Shown here one piece after another: positions 15,891 through 23,185 of a DNA stretch of 33,891 nt. Made by a program: the position numbers and the translations under genes. The DNA comes from Intrasporangiaceae bacterium (GTDB lineage Bacteria > Actinomycetota > Actinomycetes > Actinomycetales > Dermatophilaceae), in the NCBI GenBank assembly GCA_012838445.1, contig DUPF01000274.1:1-33891 (forward strand). The letters are read 5' to 3'. The notes beneath the pieces are model-generated. The model was not told where the DNA came from, did not search any database, and saw nothing but the letters and a program-made list of their open reading frames with translations. Numbering within the stretch: the first letter of the stretch is position 1; each line of letters begins with the position of its first letter.

Positions 15891-16517
15891 TCAGTTCTCC
15901 TTGGCCGCGTCCTCGACCTCGTGGGCCCGCTCCTTGGCCTCGGCCTTGATCCGGTCGGCCTCCTCCCGGGCGGCGGCGGGCGCGATCGCGCCGTCGTCGA
16001 CCGCTGTGGCCAGCAGTGCCCGCACCTGGGTGATCGACGCGCAGCCCTGGTCGAGCAGCCGGTTGCGGCCGGCGGCGAAGGCGGCGCCGAGCTCGGCGCG
16101 CACGGTGCCCGAGACCTCGGTGAGTGCGGGGTTGAGGATCGTCAGTTCCTCCTCGACGGAGTGGTGGGCGACGACGGCGGACAGCTTCTCGAGGGCATCG
16201 TCGTACTTCTGGGTGTCGGTCCCCTTCGCCTCGAGGAACTCGAGGAGCGCCTCGGTGATCTCCGCATGCTCCTCCTCGCCGTGCTCCTCCTCGTGCGAGC
16301 CGATGGCGTCCTTGCGCCGCAGCGTCGGATAGACGTGCTTCTCCTCGGCCTCGGCGTGCGCGACGAGGATCTCGGCGAGGGCCTGACGGGCGGCGGCGCG
16401 GTCGCGGTCGATGCGTCGACACTCACGCAGGAGGTCCTCGAAGAGGCGGTGGTCGGCGAGGATCAGTTCGACGACGTCGCCGGAGGTGGGTCGGGTGATG
16501 AAGGTGGAGTTGGCCAT
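15891..16517 (-). CDS. Hemerythrin-like (HHE domain) protein
   Basis: Protein of 208 residues. The N-terminal 130 form a four-helix HHE domain with candidate iron ligands: His23 in LADHRLFEDLL, His54 and Glu58 and His61 in HAEAEEKHVYPTL, His84 in EEEHAEITEALLEF, and His118/His119 with Glu123 in HHSVEEELTILNP. Such proteins bind a di-iron centre and are linked with oxygen, nitric oxide or iron sensing and repair. An acidic stretch (HEEEHGEEEH) interrupts the helices. The C-terminal 75 residues are a charged helical extension (REEADRIKAEAKERAHEVED). The ATG start is 43 bp after the rsmD stop; AAGCAT 6 nt upstream is a weak -10 candidate. Confidence 0.87.
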   Translation of the reverse strand: MANSTFITRPTSGDVVELILADHRLFEDLLRECRRIDRDRAAARQALAEILVAHAEAEEKHVYPTLRRKDAIGSHEEEHGEEEHAEITEALLEFLEAKGTDTQKYDDALEKLSAVVAHHSVEEELTILNPALTEVSGTVRAELGAAFAAGRNRLLDQGCASITQVRALLATAVDDGAIAPAAAREEADRIKAEAKERAHEVEDAAKEN

Positions 16518-16560
16518 GCCACCATGCTTGCCGCTGTCCAAGGACGGCCCGGCGGTTCCG

Positions 16561-17121
16561 TCACGGAACGTGCTCGGCCACCCAGATCCGCGCCTCGCCG
16601 TAGCGGCGGTCCAGCACCGGCTCCAGGCCGGCCGGCCACCGCGGCTCGGGTGAGCGGACCGAGCGTTCGACGACGACGAGCGCCCCATCGGCGAGCCAGC
16701 CGTCGGCGAGGGCCGCGAGGTTGTCGGCCAGGGCCTCCTCGGTGAGGGGGTAGGGCGGATCGAGGAAGACCAGGTCGACGGGGCTCGCCTCCCCCCGCAG
16801 GTATGCGTCCACCGCCCGGGCCTGGACCCGCACCTCTCCCTCGGTCAGGTCCAGCTCGGCCAGTGAACGGCGCATCGCGCCGACGGCACCGCGGTCGTGG
16901 TCGACGAGGACGGCACCCGTCGCGCCCCGGCTGACCGCCTCGATGCCGAGCGCCCCCGACCCGGCATAGAGATCGAGCACCCGCGCCCCGTCGACCGCCC
17001 CGCGGGCGACGAGTGCGGAGAACAGAGCCTCGCGGGCCCGGTCGCTCGTGGGTCGGGTGCCGCTGCCCTTCGGCGCGTGGATCCGGCGGCCCCGCAGCCG
17101 GCCCGCGATGACCCGCGTCAT
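16561..17121 (-). CDS. rsmD: 16S rRNA (guanine966-N2)-methyltransferase
   Basis: Methylates G966 of 16S rRNA (E. coli numbering). The protein has 186 residues. VIAGRLRGRRI at the start, RPTSDRAREALFSAL, the S-adenosylmethionine motif VLDLYAGSGALGIEA and the catalytic FLDPPY identify RsmD. The ATG overlaps the recG stop by one base (TGATG), so it is coupled to recG. Confidence 0.95.
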   Translation of the reverse strand: MTRVIAGRLRGRRIHAPKGSGTRPTSDRAREALFSALVARGAVDGARVLDLYAGSGALGIEAVSRGATGAVLVDHDRGAVGAMRRSLAELDLTEGEVRVQARAVDAYLRGEASPVDLVFLDPPYPLTEEALADNLAALADGWLADGALVVVERSVRSPEPRWPAGLEPVLDRRYGEARIWVAEHVP

Positions 17122-19364
17122 CAGCCACGCTCCAGGAAGGCGGCCTTGTCCTCGCCGACGAGGGTGGCCAGGGCCTCGGCGAGGACGGGATGGTCGGCCA
17201 GGGTCGGGTCGGCCTCGACGAGGGCGACGGCGTCGGCGCGGGCGGCGACGATGATGTCCTCGTTCTCGATGACGCCGAGGTGTTGCAGGGAGGAACGCCG
17301 CCCGGACTGGGAGGCGCCGAGGACGTCACCCTCGCGCCGCTGCTGCAGGTCGAGGCGAGCCAGTTCGAAGCCGTCGGTGCTCGCAGCGACCGCGGCGAGT
17401 CGGTGCAGGGCGCTCTCGGCCTGCGAGGCGGTCATGAGCAGGCACAGCCCGGGCAGGCCGCCACGACCGACCCGGCCACGCAACTGGTGCAACTGGGAGA
17501 TCCCGAAGCGGTCGGCGTCCATGATGACCATGACCGTGGCGTTGGCGACATCGACGCCGACCTCGATGACGGTGGTCGAGACGAGCACGTCGACCTCCCC
17601 TGCGGCGAAGGCCCGCATGACGGTGTCCTTCTCCTCCGGGGTCATCCGGCCGTGGAGCATCTCGATCCGGACCCCCGCCAGGGCCGGGTGTTCGCGCAGG
17701 AGGGCGTGCACCGCATACACACTCGATGTCGGGGTGGTGCTCTCCTCGTCGGGGACCGGCTCGGCCCCGTCGGTGTCGTCGAAGACCGTCCGCGGGTCGA
17801 CCGGGTCACCGACCCGCTCCTCCGGGTCACCGATGCGGGGACAGACGACGTAGGCCTGACGGCCGCCGCTGACCTCCTCGGCGACCCGCTCCCAGGCGCG
17901 TTCCACCCAGGTCTGCTTCCAGGCGTGCACGACGTGGGTCGTGATCGCCGCCCGACCTGCGGGCAACTCGGTCAGGGTCGAGGTCTCCATGTCGCCGAAC
18001 ACGGTCATCGCGACCGTCCGCGGGATCGGCGTGGCCGTCATGACGAGAACATGCGGCGGGTGGGCTCCCTTGGCACGCAACGCATCCCGCTGCTCGACCC
18101 CGAACCGGTGCTGCTCGTCGACGACGACGAGGGCGAGGTCGAAGAAGTCCACCGTGTCCTGGATGAGCGCGTGGGTGCCGATGACGATCCCGGCCGTGCC
18201 GGTGGCGATGTCGGCCAGTACCTGCCGCCGGGCGGCGGCGCTCTGACTGCCGGTGAGGAGGACGACCTTCGTGCTGACGTCCGGGGCGGCCGAGACGCCG
18301 TCCTCGAAGGTGAGCATCCCGCCGGCCGCCAGGTCGCCCATCATCGTCGTGATGGAGCGGTGGTGCTGCTGGGCGAGCACCTCGGTCGGGGCGAGCAGCG
18401 CTGCCTGACCACCGGCATCGACGGCGGCGAGCATGGCCCGCAGCGCGACAACGGTCTTGCCGGAGCCGACCTCCCCCTGGAGGAGCCGGTGCATCGGGGT
18501 CTCACGCTGCACCTCCTCGGCGAGGGTCGCCGCCACGGCCTGCTGTCCGGCGGTGAGCCGGAACGGCAGCCGGGAATCGAACGCCGCGAGCAGTCCACCG
18601 TCGCGGGGGCGCCGGGCCAGGGTCCGGTCCCGGGCCTGTTCGGCCCGTCGCTGAGCGAGCGCGACCTGCAGGACGAAGGCCTCCTCGAAGGCCATCCGGT
18701 GGCGGGCCGCCTCGACGGCGGGCCAGTCCTTGGGTCGGTGCAGGGTCCGGTATGCATCGAGGCGGCTCATCAGAGCGTGTCGCCGGCGCACGGACTCCGG
18801 GATGGGGTCGGGCAGGTCCTCGATCTGGTCGAGGACGACCCGCACGGCGATGATGATCGAGGAGTTCCGCAGCCGCTCGACGTGGGTGTAGAGCGGGAGC
18901 AGGCCCGGTTCGTTCTCGTCCCGGTCCTCGGCGATGATCTCGTAGTCCGGGGCGGTCAGTTGCGGCTGCCGGTTGAAGGTCGTGACCTTGCCCATCCACA
19001 CCGCGCGCACGCCGGGGGCGAAGGTCTCGGTCTTGCCGTAGTCACCGAAGAACGTCACCGGCAACGACGTGCGCCCGTCACTGATCGTGAGCTTGACGAT
19101 CGCGTTCTTCCCGACCGGCCGGCGCTTGCGGTCCCGGGGCCGGACCTCGACCCGGGTGACCTCCCCGACCGCGACGAGGTGCTCCCCCTCCAAGGCATCG
19201 GACAGGTCCGACTCGTACGACGCATACCGGGTCGGGACCCAGGCGAGCAGGTCCCCGACGGTCTCGATCCCCCGCTGGGCCTTGAGCTTGCCCGCGGGGT
19301 AGGGCCCGATCAACGGCGCCAGGCGCGTCGACTCGGTGATCGATGGCATGGGGTCCACGGCCAC
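17121..19364 (-). CDS. recG: ATP-dependent DNA helicase RecG
   Basis: Branch-migration helicase that remodels stalled forks and Holliday junctions. Up to 747 residues. The N-terminal wedge/OB domain is at about residues 60-170, followed by helicase domains with Walker A GEVGSGKTVVA, the DEQH box in VVVDEQHRFGVEQR, TATPIPRT, and the C-terminal HGRM, TTVIEVGVDV and QLRGRVGRGG motifs. Three starts are possible: GTG 19364, GTG 19358 and ATG 19349 (MPSITESTRLAPLIG). The last matches the usual family start, and none has a strong ribosome site. It is divergent from rpmB; the DAK/fatty-acid kinase gene often found between them is absent. Confidence 0.97.
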   Translation of the reverse strand: MAVDPMPSITESTRLAPLIGPYPAGKLKAQRGIETVGDLLAWVPTRYASYESDLSDALEGEHLVAVGEVTRVEVRPRDRKRRPVGKNAIVKLTISDGRTSLPVTFFGDYGKTETFAPGVRAVWMGKVTTFNRQPQLTAPDYEIIAEDRDENEPGLLPLYTHVERLRNSSIIIAVRVVLDQIEDLPDPIPESVRRRHALMSRLDAYRTLHRPKDWPAVEAARHRMAFEEAFVLQVALAQRRAEQARDRTLARRPRDGGLLAAFDSRLPFRLTAGQQAVAATLAEEVQRETPMHRLLQGEVGSGKTVVALRAMLAAVDAGGQAALLAPTEVLAQQHHRSITTMMGDLAAGGMLTFEDGVSAAPDVSTKVVLLTGSQSAAARRQVLADIATGTAGIVIGTHALIQDTVDFFDLALVVVDEQHRFGVEQRDALRAKGAHPPHVLVMTATPIPRTVAMTVFGDMETSTLTELPAGRAAITTHVVHAWKQTWVERAWERVAEEVSGGRQAYVVCPRIGDPEERVGDPVDPRTVFDDTDGAEPVPDEESTTPTSSVYAVHALLREHPALAGVRIEMLHGRMTPEEKDTVMRAFAAGEVDVLVSTTVIEVGVDVANATVMVIMDADRFGISQLHQLRGRVGRGGLPGLCLLMTASQAESALHRLAAVAASTDGFELARLDLQQRREGDVLGASQSGRRSSLQHLGVIENEDIIVAARADAVALVEADPTLADHPVLAEALATLVGEDKAAFLERG

Positions 19365-19461
19365 TACGTAATCACATCACCGCACCCTGACAGAGCACCT
19401 CGGTCCGCTGACCGGCGTCGTCCTCATGTCGGACCGCATCGGTGGGTCGCGCGGCCGGATT

Positions 19462-19490
19462 TTGGGCTGTCCGCCGGTCTCGGCTACGCT
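19462..19490 (+). promoter_or_regulatory. Promoter of rpmB
   Basis: TTGGGC (19462-19467) and TACGCT (19485-19490) are separated by exactly 17 bp, 100 bp upstream of the rpmB start. It is the best -35/-10 pair in the window. Confidence 0.6.
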
Positions 19491-19590
19491 AGTGCGGTTG
19501 CCTGGAGCGGCTGCGCCAGCCCCCGGCATACCGACCTGACCGGACAGCATCGTCCGGATGACCAGCAGTATTCGACCAAGGAGATCCACC

Positions 19591-19785
19591 GTGGCTGCCA
19601 CCTGCGACGTTTGCGGCAAGGGCCCGGGCTTCGGCCACAACATCTCGCACTCGCACCGCCGGACCAAGCGGCGCTGGAACCCGAACATCCAGCGTGTCAA
19701 GGCCATGGTGGGCAAGGCGGGCAAGACCCCGAAGCGCCTCAACGTGTGCACCTCGTGCCTGAAGGCCGGCAAGGTCACCCGCTGA
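19591..19785 (+). CDS. rpmB: Ribosomal protein L28, zinc-binding form
   Basis: Ribosomal large-subunit protein of 64 residues: [20 protein letters not shown] is the family start, with [10 protein letters not shown] in the middle. Both Cys pairs (CDVC and CTSC) are intact, so this is the C+ zinc form. The GTG start follows AAGGAG by 7 nt. A well-spaced promoter precedes it and a hairpin follows it, making it a single-gene unit. Confidence 0.97.
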   Translation: MAATCDVCGKGPGFGHNISHSHRRTKRRWNPNIQRVKAMVGKAGKTPKRLNVCTSCLKAGKVTR

Positions 19786-19803
19786 CCTGAGCCCCCGGCA
19801 TAT

Positions 19804-19839
19804 CGACAGCCGATCACCCCACCGGGTGGTCGGCTGTCG
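19804..19839 (+). terminator. Terminator of rpmB
   Basis: CGACAGCCGATCACC pairs with the region ending GGTGGTCGGCTGTCG (one mismatch) around a short loop, starting 19 bp after the rpmB stop and followed by CCGTTT. Confidence 0.75.
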
Positions 19840-19925
19840 CCGTTTCACCATCTGATCATTTCCCCACCTGATCCCCAACCCGCCACCTGGCTCCCCCGTG
19901 CCCCGCACCCCCACCGTGCCCCGCT

Positions 19926-20144
19926 CGGGAGTTCTGCGGCGCTATATCGCCGCAGCATCGGTGGACGACCTCCCCTCGGGCAGTGCGGCGCTCGGGAGTT
20001 CTGCGGCGCTTCGCGCGACCAGCGGCAATCTGCGCGGGCTGCGGCGGTTCGCCGATCCTGGGGCGGTGTGGGCAACCAGCGGCAATCTGCCCGGGCTGCG
20101 GCGGTCCGCGGATCCTGCGGCGCTATATCGCCGCAGGACTCCGG
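19926..20144. mobile_element. MITE-like non-coding element
   Basis: The 401-bp gap between rpmB and thiL holds no credible gene. After the rpmB terminator comes a roughly 219-bp element. Its two ends are inverted repeats (19926-19941 against 20129-20144, 14 of 16 matching). Each end runs into the same palindrome, with arms CTGCGGCG / CGCCGCAG and centre CTATAT (19934-19955 and 20115-20136). Inside are a 21-bp direct repeat (19923-19943 and 19990-20010) and a 46-bp direct repeat with 42 matches (20015-20060 and 20072-20117). GTGCCCCGC flanks it on the left (19916-19924) and right (20144-20152), resembling a target duplication. There is no transposase. Confidence 0.6.
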
Positions 20145-20186
20145 TGCCCCGCACGGGGTGGGAGGGGCGGGGGGTGTTGGAGGTGG

Positions 20187-21209
20187 TCAGCGGCGGAAGT
20201 GGTCCCAGCCGACCACCTCGACCGGCTCACCGTCGAGCGTGACGCCGGCGCCCTCGGTGACCCGCCCGATGATCCACCACGGGGCCTGCTCGGACCGCGG
20301 CACGCTCGCAGCATCGGGGAAGGTCGCGAGCAGCGAGTGCTCCTCTCCCCCACCGAGCACATGCCGCCAGGCCTGGTCCGCCGGCACGACGTCGGCGAGG
20401 ACACCGACGAAGTCCGCCTCGAGCGCCGCCCTATCCAGGTCGATCCGGACGCCACTGGCCGTGGCCACGCGCCCGGCGTCGCGGACCAGCCCGTCGGACA
20501 GGTCGATCATCGCGCTCGCACCCGCGGCCGCCGCGACCGGTCCGGCCTCCCACGGGGGTCGCGGCGAGCGGTGGAACCAGCGCCACGAGTCCAGCTTCCG
20601 GTCCGCCATCGGTACCTCCGGACCGCGTTCGGGGTCGGGGTCGCCGGCCAGATAGGAGGCCAGGCCGGCATCCGACCAGCCGAGCGAACCGCATACGGCC
20701 ACGATGTCCCCGGGCCGGGCACCCGAGCGGAGCACCGGCGAGCGGCCCTCCAACGAACCCCACATGGTCAACGACACCTGGAGCACACCGGGAGGCGCGG
20801 AGGACAGGTCTCCGCCGACGACCTCGACCCCGGCCGCTGCGCACCACTGCCCGAGGCCGGTCGCGAACGACTCGACCCAGTCGATCGAGGTCAGCGGATC
20901 GGCGGTGATCGTCAGCACCGCCCCAGTTGCGACCCCGCCCATCGCCGCGATGTCGGAGATGTTCTGCGCACCGAGTTTGACGGCGACATCGCCGGCCGAA
21001 GACCAGTCGTCGCGCCAGTCCCGGGCCCGGATCATCGAGTCGGTCGTGACGACCATCGGCTCGGGTGCCGTGACGACGGCCGCATCGTCACCCGGCCCGA
21101 CGATCGCACCCCCTGGTCCACCGGGGTGCAGCAACGGCAGGATCCGGTCGAGGATCTCCTCCTCGCTCAGATCCTGGAGCAGCACCCGACTGCCCGGTTC
21201 GGCGCTCAC
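20187..21209 (-). CDS. thiL: Thiamine-monophosphate kinase
   Basis: Phosphorylates thiamine monophosphate to the active cofactor thiamine diphosphate. The protein has 340 residues. AIVGPGDDAAVV near residue 39 is the metal/ATP site; GAQNISDIAAMGG, EVVGGDLSSAP and MIDLSDGLVRDAGRV are the other PurM-like motifs; LGGGEEHSLLATF is near the end. The GTG start has AGAGGA about 10 nt upstream. thiL beside rpmB, DUF3515 and ddl is usual in actinobacteria. It is divergent from the small RAM-domain gene. Confidence 0.95.
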   Translation of the reverse strand: MSAEPGSRVLLQDLSEEEILDRILPLLHPGGPGGAIVGPGDDAAVVTAPEPMVVTTDSMIRARDWRDDWSSAGDVAVKLGAQNISDIAAMGGVATGAVLTITADPLTSIDWVESFATGLGQWCAAAGVEVVGGDLSSAPPGVLQVSLTMWGSLEGRSPVLRSGARPGDIVAVCGSLGWSDAGLASYLAGDPDPERGPEVPMADRKLDSWRWFHRSPRPPWEAGPVAAAAGASAMIDLSDGLVRDAGRVATASGVRIDLDRAALEADFVGVLADVVPADQAWRHVLGGGEEHSLLATFPDAASVPRSEQAPWWIIGRVTEGAGVTLDGEPVEVVGWDHFRR

Positions 21210-21248
21210 AATCGTGCGTCCTCTCTTCGCGACCGGCTCACAGCACGG

Positions 21249-21254
21249 TAGCGT
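21249..21254 (+). promoter_or_regulatory. Candidate -10 box for the RAM/DUF3515 unit
   Basis: TAGCGT with a poor TTCGCG 17 bp upstream, in the 121-bp thiL-RAM divergent gap. It would give a leader of about 70 nt. Confidence 0.35.
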
Positions 21255-21330
21255 CTACTCACAGGCACCGGCGCCACGGCGACCGGAGCGCCGTTTGTCC
21301 ATCGTCGCCATCACGCCGGAGGGATACATC

Positions 21331-21564
21331 ATGGTCCAGGCCTACATCCTCATCCAGACCGAAGTCGGCAAGGCCGCGACGGTCGCCCGCGCCATCCGTG
21401 AGATCGAGGGCGTCGCGCTCGCCGAGGACCTCACCGGGCCCTACGACTGCATCGCCAAGGTCGAGGCCGACAACGTCGACGACCTCGGCAAACTCGTCAT
21501 CGCCAAGATCCAGGACGTCGACGGGATCACCCGCACCCAGACGTGCATCGTCGTCAAACTCTGA
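21331..21564 (+). CDS. Stand-alone Lrp/AsnC ligand-binding (RAM) domain protein
   Basis: Protein of 77 residues comprising only the effector-binding RAM domain of Lrp/AsnC regulators, with no DNA-binding helix-turn-helix. Typical features are MVQAYILIQTEVGKA, a helix AATVARAIREIEGV, AEDLTGPYDCIAKVEADNVDDL, and the final IQDVDGITRTQTCIVVKL. Such domains form dimers and octamers and bind amino acids; stand-alone forms may sense amino acids or modulate full-length Lrp proteins, but their role is not settled. GGAGGG is 9 nt before the ATG. The following lipoprotein gene overlaps its 3' end by 22 bp, so they are probably co-translated. Confidence 0.88.
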   Translation: MVQAYILIQTEVGKAATVARAIREIEGVALAEDLTGPYDCIAKVEADNVDDLGKLVIAKIQDVDGITRTQTCIVVKL

Positions 21565-22004
21565 GTCTCCTGCAGCGGATCACGCCGGTCGCCGTCGCGA
21601 CCGCGCTGCTCCTGACGGGATGTTCGAGCACCGTCGAGGTCGCCGCCCCCGACGCCGCCGACCACCCCGCGTGCGCCGATGTCGCCTGGCCGGAGGAGAT
21701 CAGCGGGCACGCCCGGGTCGGCACCACCCCTGAGGCTCCCTGGGTGGCGGCCTGGGGCGATCCGGCGATCATCGCCCGCTGCGGCCTGCCCGCGATGGAG
21801 CCGACGACGCTGGACTGTGTCGGGGTGGACGACATCGACTGGATCGTCAAGGAACTCGACGGCGGGACGGCGATGGTCACGTACAGCACCGACCCGGCCC
21901 TCGAAGTGCTCGTCCCGGACACCTACGGTCCCGGACCGCTCCTGCTGCCGGCGTTCACCGACATCGCCCGGTCCCTGCCCCAGACCGGGCAGGAGTGCAC
22001 CTGA
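21543..22004 (+). CDS. DUF3515 family lipoprotein
   Basis: Predicted lipoprotein of 153 residues. A hydrophobic signal (ITPVAVATALLLTGC) ends in a lipobox with Cys27 as the lipidated residue; if cleaved, the mature part is anchored outside the membrane. The DUF3515 body shows ACADVAWPEEISG, PWVAAWGDPAIIARCGLP, DDIDWIVKELDGG and a closing DIARSLPQTGQEC. Function unknown; the gene regularly lies beside thiL and ddl in actinobacteria. The only in-frame start that keeps the whole signal is GTG 21543, inside the preceding gene, without a clear ribosome site. Confidence 0.85.
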   Translation: MHRRQTLSLLQRITPVAVATALLLTGCSSTVEVAAPDAADHPACADVAWPEEISGHARVGTTPEAPWVAAWGDPAIIARCGLPAMEPTTLDCVGVDDIDWIVKELDGGTAMVTYSTDPALEVLVPDTYGPGPLLLPAFTDIARSLPQTGQECT

Positions 22005-22022
22005 GCCCGTTGACGCCGCGGG

Positions 22023-23150
22023 TCAGCGCAGCCCCATCCCCCGTTCCATCGCCAAGGTGATGAGTTCGTCGATGAGGTCGGCATACTCGATGCCGGTCGC
22101 GGCCCACATCCGCGGATACATCGACGTCGGCGTGAATCCGGGCATCGTGTTGATCTCGTTGACGATGATCTCGCCGCCCTCGGTGTAGAAGAAGTCCACC
22201 CGGGCCAGACCCTCGCAACCGGCCGCGTCGAAGGCGAGCGCGGCATACTCCCTGATCTGCTCCGAGACCGAGTCGGGCACATCCGCCGGGGTCGTCAACT
22301 CGACATGGTCGGCCGGGGCGAGGTACTTGGCCTCGAAGTCGTAGAACTCGTGCCCCCGCAGGACTCGGCACTCCCCGACGACACTCGTGCGTGGCCGCGC
22401 CGCCCCACGCCCCTCGAGCACGCCGCACTCGATCTCGCGCCCGACGATGCCGGCCTCGACGATGACCTTCGGGTCGTGCTCGCGGGCCGTCTCGATCGCC
22501 GCCTGAAGTCCCTCGGGACCCTTGACCTTCGTGATCCCCATCGACGACCCGGCGCGGGCCGGCTTGACGAACACCGGCCAGTCCAGCGCCCCGACCGCAT
22601 CCATGCAGGCCGCCGGGTCGCGGCGCCACTCCTTGTCGGTGATGACGACATAGGGCCCGAGCGGCAGACCCGCCCCGGCGAGGACGACCTTCATCAGGTG
22701 CTTGTCCATCATCGCCGCCGAGGCCGCCACCCCCGAGCCGACATAGCGGATGTCGGCCATCTCGAACAGGCCCTGGATCGTCCCGTCCTCCCCGAACGGA
22801 CCGTGCAGGAGCGGGAAGACGACATCGACCTCACCCAGACTGCGCGGCACCTGGTCGGCCTCGATGACGAGCAGGGTCCGGTCGTCGGTGCTCGTCGGGA
22901 CGAGGACGTGCGGGCCGCTGCCGTCGATCGCCGGGGTCTGCTGCGAGGAGAGTCGCAGCGGGGCCGGGTCGTCGGCGACCGTCACCCACCGTCCGTCGGC
23001 GGCGATCCCGATCGGCACCACCTCATAGCGGTCCCGGTCGATCGCAGTGAGGAAACTGGCGGCGGTCGAACACGAGACCGCGTGTTCGCTGGAGCGGCCG
23101 CCGAAGACGACGGCGACCCGGATCTTGCGCTCAGGCAGGTTCTCAGACAT
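22023..23150 (-). CDS. ddl: D-alanine--D-alanine ligase
   Basis: Makes the D-Ala-D-Ala dipeptide for peptidoglycan with ATP. Full-length at 375 residues. VAVVFGGRSSEHAVS is the N-terminal signature, VFPLLHGPFGEDGTIQG the second, WPVFVKPARAGSSMGITKV the ATP-grasp loop, and ARVDFFYTEGGEIIVNEINTMPGFTPTSMYPRMW the C-terminal active-site block. The ATG follows TAGGCT by 7 nt. The promoter faces, and partly overlaps, that of the divergent PLP enzyme gene. Confidence 0.97.
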   Translation of the reverse strand: MSENLPERKIRVAVVFGGRSSEHAVSCSTAASFLTAIDRDRYEVVPIGIAADGRWVTVADDPAPLRLSSQQTPAIDGSGPHVLVPTSTDDRTLLVIEADQVPRSLGEVDVVFPLLHGPFGEDGTIQGLFEMADIRYVGSGVAASAAMMDKHLMKVVLAGAGLPLGPYVVITDKEWRRDPAACMDAVGALDWPVFVKPARAGSSMGITKVKGPEGLQAAIETAREHDPKVIVEAGIVGREIECGVLEGRGAARPRTSVVGECRVLRGHEFYDFEAKYLAPADHVELTTPADVPDSVSEQIREYAALAFDAAGCEGLARVDFFYTEGGEIIVNEINTMPGFTPTSMYPRMWAATGIEYADLIDELITLAMERGMGLR

Positions 23151-23157
23151 CGGATCG

Positions 23158-23163
23158 AGCCTA
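23158..23163 (-). promoter_or_regulatory. -10 box of ddl, leaderless type
   Basis: TAGGCT on the minus strand, 7 nt before the ddl ATG. Its -35 region would fall on the start codon of the divergent gene. Confidence 0.6.
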
Positions 23164-23173
23164 GCCGTTCTCC

Positions 23174-23179
23174 TACGCT
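23174..23179 (+). promoter_or_regulatory. -10 box of the divergent PLP enzyme gene, leaderless type
   Basis: TACGCT, 6 nt before the GTG start. Only 10 bp separate it from the opposite -10 box of ddl. Confidence 0.6.
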
Positions 23180-23185
23180 GTCCCT

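Noticed and set aside
17190..19790. 866-codon plus-strand open frame opposite recG running into rpmB
   Set aside because: Same cause: antisense to conserved RecG motifs, rich in Gly, Asp and Arg repeats, without a recognisable domain.
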